Positions 54,704-64,000 of a stretch of 64,000 bases of DNA are shown here, in pieces. The notes under the pieces were generated by a model. It was not told the origin of the DNA. It worked only from the letters and a program-made list of their open reading frames with translations, and did no database searches. Source of the stretch: Apus apus (Eukaryota > Chordata > Aves > Apodiformes > Apodidae); NCBI RefSeq assembly GCF_020740795.1, contig NC_067299.1, forward strand, positions 7,672,001 to 7,736,000, in the 5' to 3' direction. Both the position numbers and the translations under genes were made by a program. The stretch's first letter is position 1. Each line of letters starts with the position of its first letter.

Positions 54704-57700
54704 GCCGTTTTCTCTTGGGTTCTAGAGTACAAAAGCATGCAAAAAATAGCCTCTCTATTCATGGTACATATTTACAGGTAACGGCCACGGGCCATCACAG
54801 TACTGAGTGCATATACATCATGCTTGAGTCATAGCAGAGTACATACAGAGTCTTAGAGTTAACATCAAGTATACCAAGATACTTCAATAAGAACAGAACA
54901 GGCCTATAAACCAGAAACAGCAGCAAAATTACAGCAGAGGATCCGAACGATATCCTCAAAAGTCACAATGTATTTTTTTTCTTGAATTTACACCATTTTT
55001 TGGGAACGCTTTGACTGATGGCTTGTGGTTACTGACTGAGGGCCTGAGGGTCCTCCTAGCAGCAACTCTGAGCAAAAATGGCTTTTCTTCAGGAAGAGAA
55101 GGTGAAAGGCAGCAACGAGCCTTTGAGCTCCTTTCCTTCCCTGCTCCTGGGGGAGCTGCGTTCAGAATAACAGGGATAATCCAGGTTAATTCAGGTTGGA
55201 AAGGACCTGATCAGAGCATGGGCTTCTGTAGGAGGCTCTGGGCCAGAAAAGAAATCCCCTTTGCTGCTCTGCTCAGCAAACACCACTGTAAATATGCCCT
55301 GGAGAAGTGGAAAAGTTTGGTACCCAAAGTCCTATATCCCCACAAAAAAACACCCTTCCTGCTGGACACCAGACCTGCTCATGCTCTCAGCAGGAGCCCT
55401 GCCCTGCAGCACAATCCCTCCTTTGAAAATGTTTTAGTATTTACTGAGATCCCTTCTGGGCAGGAAGGAGCCTGCCCTTCCTGCCATCACCATCCTACAC
55501 AAAGGGAGATCCCCCTTCCCAAAGGACAGTCTTCTTTGTAGCAGAACAAAAAAATACACCAATACTAAAGCACCAAGACAGAGAGTGAACGAGCTCCTCA
55601 TTCCACACACCACAGGAACAGAGGGGAAAAACCTCCTTCAGCCCCTGCCACAGCTTCAGGGTATGGAGCTGTGCTGAAGGAACATAAAATTCCTCCCACC
55701 AGCTCCTCCCAGCAAGTCTGGCAATAAATAAGGAATTAAAGCCCATCCTGGGAGTCGTTTCACCGTCCTGCAACTAGTCCTGTGTGGAGCAGCTACACTG
55801 CCCTCCCCCACTGGTGGGGTTGGCCATGGGGAAGCTGTTTTTTGTCTAGGGCCACAGCTGGAGGGAGCCCAAATTCTGGCACACAGCAGGGGAGAGGAAG
55901 ACCTGCTGGAGGGGACAGAAGTGTGCTGGGCTTGCCAGAGATTTCACAGGTGTCCCCCCGTGGTGTATCTCAGAGGACATACAAGGAGAAGATACATAAA
56001 CCTGCCACATGTTCCACCTGCTCGACCCACAGCCACCTCATGGTGTGGCTGCACCTGCAAACCAGTAACCAACCTGCACACCAGTAACCAACCTGCACTG
56101 CTCCCTGGCACAAGTTTCCAGGTGAACTTTCAGCTTTAAAACTCAAAGATTTCTCTACCCTGCAACCTGCAAAATGCAAAACGTGAAGAATGTTCACACG
56201 CACAAGCAGATGTTGGCCCTAGAGAGGACACAAACAAGATATGTAACTAATGCCACCATGAATCATAGAATCATAGACTGGTTTGGGTTGGAAGGGACCT
56301 TAAAGATCATCAGGTTCCAACCCCCCTGCATGGGCAGGGACACCTCCCACCAGCCCAGGTTGCTCCAAGCCCCATCCAACCTGCCCTTCAACACTGCCAG
56401 GGATGGGGCAGCCACAGCTTCTCTGGGCAACCTGGGCCAGGGTCTCACCACCCTCACACTGAAGATCAGCAAAGGACAGGCCTGACTTATCCACCCTTGA
56501 AAAGATGATAAAAAGAAAACACAGCAGCTGGTGTGGCACTGGATCTCCCAGAACAGCCAGTGTCCTGCTGTGCAGCCTGCTCAAGGCACTGGAAAACCAC
56601 CCAACAGTCCCAGCCAGGCACTCCTGCTGCAGGTGATTTAGCTTCTCTTACAAGTTGGAGCTCCTGGTGTTGGCTACAACAAGGCTGCCCATGCTGTGAT
56701 TACTCATGGATACCTCACTGGGAATTCCTCATGGATACCTCACTGGGAACCACTGCCCAGAGCAGAGCCCCTGCACAGGCACAGCTGGCAGAGGGGCCTG
56801 TACCAAGGCTGTGAGCTGAGAGAGGCCCTGTGCAGCAGAGCTCTGCCATGGCCAGGCCTGGGCCACCCAGGAGAGAGCCCATTTTTCCACAAACTGGAGG
56901 ACAGTTTGCTCCTACCACATTCCCAGGGCTGTTCCACTCAGCCCCTTGTGCACAGCAGGACACGGTGGAACCCAGGTCCCCAGCACACACCAGTTTGCAT
57001 CCATCCCCCTGGCCAGTCCCTCCTCCTGCACTTGCAGACACCCCCAGCACTCTCAGCCTCGCCAAGTCCCATCTCCATATTCACTCCCTTTCACCAGGTG
57101 CTTTCACCTCCATCCCAAGGCAGGGTCCAAGCCCACCAGCCCATGGGATGCCCCTCAGAGGCTGAGCCCACCACTGGTGCAAGCAAACACACTGACACAG
57201 GCAGGATTTACCAGCTGGATGGAGCAACACAAAACACAGGCCCACAGCAGTGACCTTTACAGGACAGAATTCCTTTGCCTGCCTTAAAGACTAAAGGTCT
57301 CTTGATAAAATAAAGTAGCTGCAAGACTGTGTCCCAGTTTCCCAGTATTTACAGGTGAGGTGCAGGGCAGAGCCCAGGCTGGCAACTGCTTCTGGGCATC
57401 CCAGCAAGGCAGCTGGAGGAGTGAGGGGAAGGGACTGGCTGAGGATGGGGAGCAGAAGGCACCAGCAGCAAAGCCATTAGGAAAACATTGGGAACCACCA
57501 GACTGGACTACAGGAAACAGTGGGAACACCAGCACACCAGGCACTGCCAACAGTCCTCCTATACATCCCCCCTCACACAAAACATTAGGGGACAAAGTCC
57601 CAAGCCCTCAGGGTTGACCTAAAAAAAGACAGTAAGATGATTATGTAGGAACCAAATCTAATTGTGTCCTTTATTTAGGTACTATAGAATAAGAATCCAA

Positions 57701-59141
57701 CCCCATTGGCTTCCCAGGGGGCAAGCTCAGACCCCATCCAGCTCAAGGGAGAATACTGACATATGTTTTGATAGATTGAAGTCACTTTTTCACTCTCGGA
57801 GTGCAAGAGTGAAGTTCCTGGTGACACACATGGTCCCTATGATCAGCAGCCACGGAAACAGCTGCATTTGCCCTTTCTAGTGAAATCTCTCACCTGTTGT
57901 CAAACTGTAGAGATTAAGCTTCTAATCCCAAGTTTAGAAGCAACCTATGGATAAAATAGCAGCATCAGCACGTGCATAAAAATTACAGTCTTAAAATAAA
58001 CGTTAAAATTAAAGCCTTAAAAAACCCCAAAAGATCAAGTTTTGATCTCATTTGTATTCTGTAGCTTTCCTTAGTCTAAAAACCCTCCACCAGCATTGTC
58101 CATCCCAGGGAGCTCTCCCAGTTCAGGTCATTTATCAGGAAATTAAAGTTCAAATGCATCAGGTACCTAACTTTCAAGGAGCTAAGAGATGAGGGAGGGA
58201 AAGGAAATGACCCCAAAATAATATAAACCCAAAACCTGCCACTTCTTTTCAGCTTTGAGAACAATGTCCATGCACACAAGAATGGGTGCAGCTGATGGAG
58301 TGTGATTCCAACCCTTGGGAAGAGCACACTGGGTCAGCAGACATCCCTGGTGCACTAAACCTTTCCATGTAACAGAATATCCCAACATTCCAGAACCTCT
58401 AGGGTCTTCAAAGGGAGTATCATGAAGTCCTGTTTGATGACACTGCCCTGTCTGAAGCCAGGGGTGCTGGCAGGATTTACACCGTGGAAAACTGAGGGAT
58501 AAGAAGAGAAGGGGGGGGAAAAAAAAAAAAAGAAAGAGGAAGAAAGGCATAGAGACTGACAGTGTCCACTCCAAAAGGAAGATCTCATCCTCATTTCACT
58601 GACATCAACAGAAATTCTTCCACCAGCTCCACAGGAGCAGGACTGTGTCCTGGCATGCAGAAGTGTTTTACCCGTGCACTAAACACAACAGTTGCCCTCC
58701 TGTAACAACAGGATCTGGTGTCATGTTTTTTTTTTCCCTGATGCTTGAAATAGAGAATGCAGGAAAGGCAAGGAAACAGTCTCTGGAGTGAATGACCCGG
58801 GAGATCAGGTTTGGTTTGCTGTGACAAATCAAACCACATTCATCAGCCAAGACACCCAAGGACAAAGCCCCCACGTGAAGCACAAGGCACACCCAGAGGA
58901 GCCGCCGGCAGCAGGAAGGAGCCAACCACGCTGCCCCAGAACTTGCTCTTCTCCTCGTTGCTGCTCTGTCCCTCCTTTCTGCTTGTCTGGATCGGTCCAC
59001 CTGTGAGTTTTGTTTGGGTTTGGGTTTTTCTCTTTGCAGGCCCCGGGCTTGGAGATGAGGGCAGATGTGTGGTAGACAACACCATGATGGGTACACCAGC
59101 AGCAGCACGTGAGAGACCAGCCTGCGACAGCCGCCTGGGCT
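54704..59141 (-). other. Possible long 3' UTR of an unidentified minus-strand gene
   Basis: A second AATAAA (57675-57670, CCTAAATAAAGGACAC on the minus strand) would be a proximal site and 54698 the distal one. No convincing coding exon is present. A reverse CR1 fragment (56260) interrupts the stretch. This rests on poly(A) contexts and base composition only. Confidence 0.35.
56260..56465 (-). repeat. CR1 LINE 3' fragment
   Basis: It starts with the tail repeat 'gaatcatagaatcatagactggtttgggttggaagggacc' and runs to 'gggccagggtctcaccaccctcacactgaag'. It is near consensus. Confidence 0.9.
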
Positions 59142-62100
59142 TCAGGATGTGGCTTCATCTTCACACACGTCGGGAAGCTCTGGGTCCCTGCCTCCTTCTC
59201 TGCTCCCTTGTTTTCTACATGAACAGCAAGGAAACAAGGATATTATGGGAAGGCAGCAATGCACAAAACAAAGCCAGGGGTGTTCTTCCCAAGCAGGCAA
59301 CCCAGGTCAACATCATCAATATTGAGAGGGAAGAGCAGAGGACCAGCCTGTTGTGCTGGTGTCCATCAACAGCTCAGTGCCACCCCAGCTGTGCAGCTTG
59401 TCCCCTGCCTCCATTGCACTTCCCTGAGGGCCTTTCTCCTGGCTGCAGCATCAGAAGGAGGTATCAGGTTCCTGGAGAAAGTCTTGCAGACCAGCAGCAA
59501 TGTTTCAAAATGATCTGCTTTGCATTTGGGGACTTCTGGTTTGCTTTTCTATAATATGATTTATTTTTTTTTTTTAAAGCTCAGAGTGATGGCTTGATAT
59601 TGAAACTCTCTCTCCAAAGTCCCTCTGTAAAAGGCAATAAAAACTGAGTGGTTCCACCAGGACCCAGATTTCCCCACACAACAGCTGTTTAATTTCAGTT
59701 TCTGTGAGCTTGGTCTCCAAAACAGCTCAGCACCTGAGAGCAGCAGTTCTTAAAACACAGCCAAGGTAACTTAATTTGTAACTAAGTCTGACTCAGATTT
59801 GTGACCAGAGGAAGCTGTCACTGGTCTAGACTGAATGGAGAAAATGTGACACCTTCAGGTGCCATCCACAGCACAGAGCTACAGAAGGCAGAACTTGCAC
59901 CAAAATTCCTTTCTCCATCATGAAGATGGGAAGATACCTGCAGTGTAAAGGAGGTGATGCCACTCCAAGCATCTGCATCTCCCAGGATGTCTGGCCTCAC
60001 TCCCACCAACTCAGGAGAACTGGTCTGCATGGACAAGCCAACTCAGCAGGGAAGGGTCAGTGCTGCTCCACGTGTCTGGAGCACACAGGATTTGGGAAGT
60101 GTGGGATTTGGGCTCTGGGGTTATTGTCTGGCTGGGAACGACACCAGAAGTACACACAGGTCTCCACCAATTTCTGAAGAAACCAGAAATTATAAAAAAA
60201 AATCATGTTCTCTTGTCCCTCTGCTCCAGCAAAGCCCTCTGATAAACCTGACCTGGAGCCTGGGCCATTTCCCTGGGGGGGAAGCTGAGGAACAGCCCCA
60301 TCTTCACTGCCTGTCATCCCTCATTAAATGACTTCCCCCCTGTGGAAGAGCAGAGGCTCTTCTCCCCAGCACAGCCCAGCTCCCTGCCCAGCTGTGCTCA
60401 GTGCTCCCCCTGCCTCTCCCAGCACCTCCCACCAGTGTGGGGGTGCAACAACACCAGGCTGACCTGACAGCTGTGCAGGGTGATGGATACCTGCTACATG
60501 GAGAGAACTGAGGCTGTTCAGCCTGGAGAAGGGAAGGCTCCAGGGAGACCTTAGAGCACCTTCCAGTGCCTGAAGGGGCTCCAGAAAGTTGGGGAGGGAC
60601 GTGGGACAAGGGCAGGGAGGGAGAGGACAAGGTGGGGTGGATTAAAATTGAAAGAGAGGAGACTGAAATTGAAAGAGGTGAGACATGAGGAGGAAATTCT
60701 TCCCTGTGAGGGTGGTGAGACCCTGGCCCAGGTTGCCCAGGGAAGCTGTGGCTGCCCCATCCCTGGCAGTGTTGAAGGGCAGGTTGGATGGGGCTTGGAG
60801 CAGCCTGGGCTGGTGGGAGGTGTCCCTGCCCGTGCAGGGGGGTTGGAACCTGATGATCTTTAAGGTCCCTTCCAACCCAAACCAGTCTATGATTCTATGA
60901 TAAATTCAGGCTGCACCTAGGGCAGCTGAGCTCCAGGCCCCAGTGCCCTGCAGGCTGCACAGGAGCCAGGGCTGGTGCTGCAGGGCCTGAGGCTGAACAT
61001 GAAGCTCCTTTAAATCCTTCATTTTAAAAAGTAAGACAGTGTTTCTGCTACATTTTTTAAATAAAGGCAAATAAAACCTGACCTGCGTAATTATCCATGA
61101 GACCACATCACTGTCCCTCCAGCAGCTGCAAGAAGACCCCAGCCCCTGAGGATTAACAGAGTGTTTTGTGCCCAGCAAGGAAGGAGCCTCACAGCACTCC
61201 CCTCCAAAACATGGGCAGCACGGGACAGGGATGGAGGGGGACAACCTACAGAGAGCTGAATCACATCCACACACTCCTGACAACTGCTTAATTCCTCCAC
61301 TGAGTCCCCGTTTACTACCAATGATCTGCCCTTGTCTAGACTGGTGATGTCCCCTCCCCTCTTTGTTGAGGACCTGGGCAAACTTTGGGGCCCAAGTGAC
61401 TGTGGCCAGGCTGTGGAGTCACTCCTGACACACGTCGTGAAAGAAAACAGGCTGTTCCTCACCAGGAAGCTCTCCATGAAGAATGCAGGAGCAGGCAGCA
61501 GCAGCAGCTGTCACAGCAGCACCACGTCAGTCCCCATCCTCCCTTCTCCTGACTATTTTTGGAGAATCTCTGCAAGTCCTTCACCTTGGAGCAGTCTCAT
61601 CCTGGCTCTGGCTCATCCCTTCGTCTTGGAGTGGTGAACCAGGCCAGCCAGAGTCTCCAGAGCAGTGGAGCTGCTCCCAAAGGTGTTCAGAGGCATGTGG
61701 TTATTTCCCAGTCTCTCACCCCAGGGCAGATCCCCCCCAGCCCAGGGTGGATTACAATTCCAAAGTTCAGTTTCAGCCTTTCCCAGATTCTGTGGTCCTT
61801 CCTCTGCAAATAGGGTCAGGCTGAGCAGCAGTTCCTGCTAAAACCCAATTAGCTTTTTTCACCCCTCCCTCCTCAGAGAAGGCTGAAATGCCAAAGAACC
61901 ACAACAAATGATAATTAAAAAATTATATATATATACACACATAAACATTAGTGTCACACAGCTAATTACTGCAGGAAAATTGCTCCTACAGGAAGGAAGG
62001 ATGGAGCCAAGTGCTCTCACTACCACACAATTCACACAGGCTGAGGAGAGGACACATGTTTCTACAGCACCCAAGGGAAACACAAACACTGAATTACCTT

Positions 62101-64000
62101 AAGGATGGATGCAAATACACAGATGTGTTTAAGAGGAGTCTGTCCCTGAGAGCAAAACAGTGAAACAAAGGAAGAAAGTGATCATGGAGATGATGGCAGC
62201 AGGCTAAGGAGCTTGTATTTCTGCACCTAGCAAGCCTAGGGAGCAGAGTGAAATGGAGGATGGAGCATGAGTCATAGTTACTTGCAGCCTGAAGGAAGGA
62301 TGAAGATGGGCACTGGTAGCACTGGTCCAACCAACTCCAGTCCCTACAGCTGCTGAAAGCTCCAGATGGCTTCCACCACACTGCTGATGTCCAGCTGTGC
62401 CTTTCTGGGCCATTTAATTTGGCCCCTCTGGGGGTTGTGTGTCCTCATCAGAGTCATGGTGCCCCCACTATGTGCAGTGGCCAAGCTCAGAGTGGGTCCT
62501 GCAGGGTCCTGCTGATGGTGGGTCACTGCCAGAGGACAATCCTGAGCCACAGTCAGTGCCTCAGTCCTGAGGCAGGCTCTGGGGATGCCTACAATGCTCC
62601 CTGGGGCAAGGCTCTTCCCACCAGACACACAGCAGTGAGAACTGACAGGCTTTGGGTTGGGTTTGACTGTCCTGACAGCACCTCTGTGGTACCTCTCCAA
62701 GATCTGCCTGGGACTGGAGAGCCAGACACCAACCACTAGCTGAGACCAAGGGAGCATCTTCAGTGGAATCTCCTGGCAAATTCAAACCCAGCCTGCAGCC
62801 ACTGCCTTGCCAAAGATGCTGCTGCAAACCTGGCTGCCCCAGGGGCATCTCTGCAGCCTGTTCCTGAGCAGCCCTGTGGTGCTGAGCCCTGGGCCTTGCT
62901 CAGCACAAAGTCCCCACGAGGCAGGGACCTCTGGGCTGCTTTGGGAGAAGCTGTTTCAGCTTGGAGACCTGGGTCAGACACTTTTCCACCTCACTTTCCC
63001 CCTGGCCTCCTCATGCCTAGTCTACATGGACAGTGTGGCCCTGAGGGCAGTGCTGGCTCTTTCAGTCTCTTTTTGGGAAGGCTGGGAGCAGGGTAAGCTT
63101 CCTAAACACAGGCTGGTCCCCCATACAGGAGCTGACAACCACATTTCATCAATAGGAATAGCAGCCATAAAGGGAAAGTAAATTGGGTCTGTCAAAACAC
63201 AGCAATTAATTTGATAGGTAGTAGTTGCAATAAATGAGAGTAATAAAATGTGAAGCCAGTGCTGACTCAATTAGAAGAAATCTGGAGCAGGCAGAAGAAA
63301 TGCAGCAAACAGAAACCCAGAACTTGGCCGTGAACCTTAAGCAGTTGGGTTTTAAAATAATCCTCTGCAACTGGAAAAGTTAGAAATGAACAATTGGTCT
63401 GTGGCCACCATCAAAAGACAGGCTGGAAGCTGCAGGATCTGCAGGGCTCGATGGATCACTGCAGCTTCTGGGACACCCTGCAGGGAAGGCAGGATTTGGT
63501 GGCACCCAGGGACACGGTGCAGCTCAGGGTGCAGTGACAGCTCAGGCTGTGCTGAGGGGCTCCCCTGGGACAGGCAACTGCTGGAAAACAAGAGCTCCCA
63601 AACAGGGACATCTTCATTTTAGTTCCTTTCTCCCTGGTGCACGTGCCTCCATTGCAAGAGCTGCCTCTTTCTCTTTTCAGTGCTATGAAACGAAGCAATA
63701 AATAACACCCAGGAGAAGATTTGCTTCTTCCAGGTCTAAGGAGTACTAAAAAAGCCCCCACTCCTCCCAGTACTAATTGAAGAACTATTTCAAATCCCTG
63801 GTGTCTTCATGGTCTCCTCTAAAGGAACAAAGGCTGCAGCAAACACAAAAGACCTCCTGCTATTCCTGACTTTTGCACATGCAGCTTCTGCAGGAGGCTC
63901 TTCCAGGAGCAGAGCCCAGCACACTGTGCAATGCAGGGAGACATCACAAAAATTCAACGGCATGATTCAGTTTCCCCCTCTCCAGATCCCAAAGAGTGAG
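59142..64000. other. Right edge, no gene recognised
   Basis: I find no recognisable coding exon on either strand. The stretch holds one CR1 copy (60500-60905) and a short AT/CA microsatellite near 61922-61942. A possible terminal exon at its left edge (59142-59214, minus) is treated as a finding only. Confidence 0.4.
60500..60905 (+). repeat. CR1 LINE 3' fragment, about 400 bp
   Basis: It starts 'gagagaactgaggctgttcagcctggagaag' and ends 'gatctttaaggtcccttccaacccaaaccagtctatgattctatga'. The intact octamer tail suggests a recent copy. Confidence 0.92.

Noticed and set aside
58076-58327. Minus-strand frame ending LNWESSLGWTMLVEGF, considered as a coding exon
   Set aside because: There is no convincing acceptor and no family similarity; it lies in what looks like 3' UTR.
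58811-59554. 247-codon plus-strand open frame
   Set aside because: It shows no recognisable similarity, contains improbable low-complexity and Trp/Cys-rich stretches, and overlaps open frames on the other strand.
59818-60036. Minus-strand segment with acceptor- and donor-like ends (about 29 codons)
   Set aside because: Its phase does not match the candidate terminal exon at 59142-59214, and I recognise no similarity.

Overview
The window is bird nuclear DNA. Six protein-coding genes can be read through their splice sites, and their proteins match vertebrate NUP88, RPAIN, C1QBP, DHX33, DERL2 and MIS12. The last exon of RABEP1 lies at the left edge. This gene order and these orientations are those I recall from human 17p13.2. 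About twenty truncated 3' ends of CR1 LINEs, with tails of the 'ttccaacccaaacca...gattctatga' type, point to an avian genome. Short introns, several CpG islands and GC-rich minisatellites suggest a small, gene-dense chromosome. The species cannot be told from the sequence alone.

Layout: RABEP1 (+) ends at 368, followed by its probable 3' UTR. NUP88 (-, 17 coding exons, 4703-16356) and RPAIN (+, 7 exons, 16546-19357) start head to head from one CpG island. RPAIN ends tail to tail with C1QBP (-, 6 exons, 20403-25371). A CR1 element lies directly upstream of the C1QBP start. DHX33 (-, 12 exons, 28797-37851) follows, with a minisatellite just upstream of its start codon. DERL2 (-, 7 exons, 40656-45851) and MIS12 (+, one coding exon, 46329-46973) share a second bidirectional CpG-island promoter. 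From 47 kb to the right edge I recognise no coding gene. A good poly(A) context on the minus strand at about 54.7 kb, and another at 57.7 kb, suggest the long 3' UTR of a minus-strand gene whose coding part lies mostly beyond the window.

The genes are housekeeping and unrelated in pathway: nuclear pore (NUP88), RPA import (RPAIN), mitochondrial matrix p32 (C1QBP), DEAH-box helicase (DHX33), ER-associated degradation (DERL2), kinetochore (MIS12) and endosome fusion (RABEP1). All reconstructed reading frames close in phase with near-expected lengths (NUP88 726 aa, RPAIN 217, C1QBP 284, DHX33 674, DERL2 239, MIS12 214), and none looks broken.

I see no clear new system. The most notable points are two consecutive U12-type introns in DERL2, a 185-bp unit repeated at about 97% identity beside CR1 tails in two different genes, a CR1 bounded by tRNA T-arm-like repeats at the C1QBP promoter, and a GC-rich minisatellite beside each of the four CpG-island promoters.
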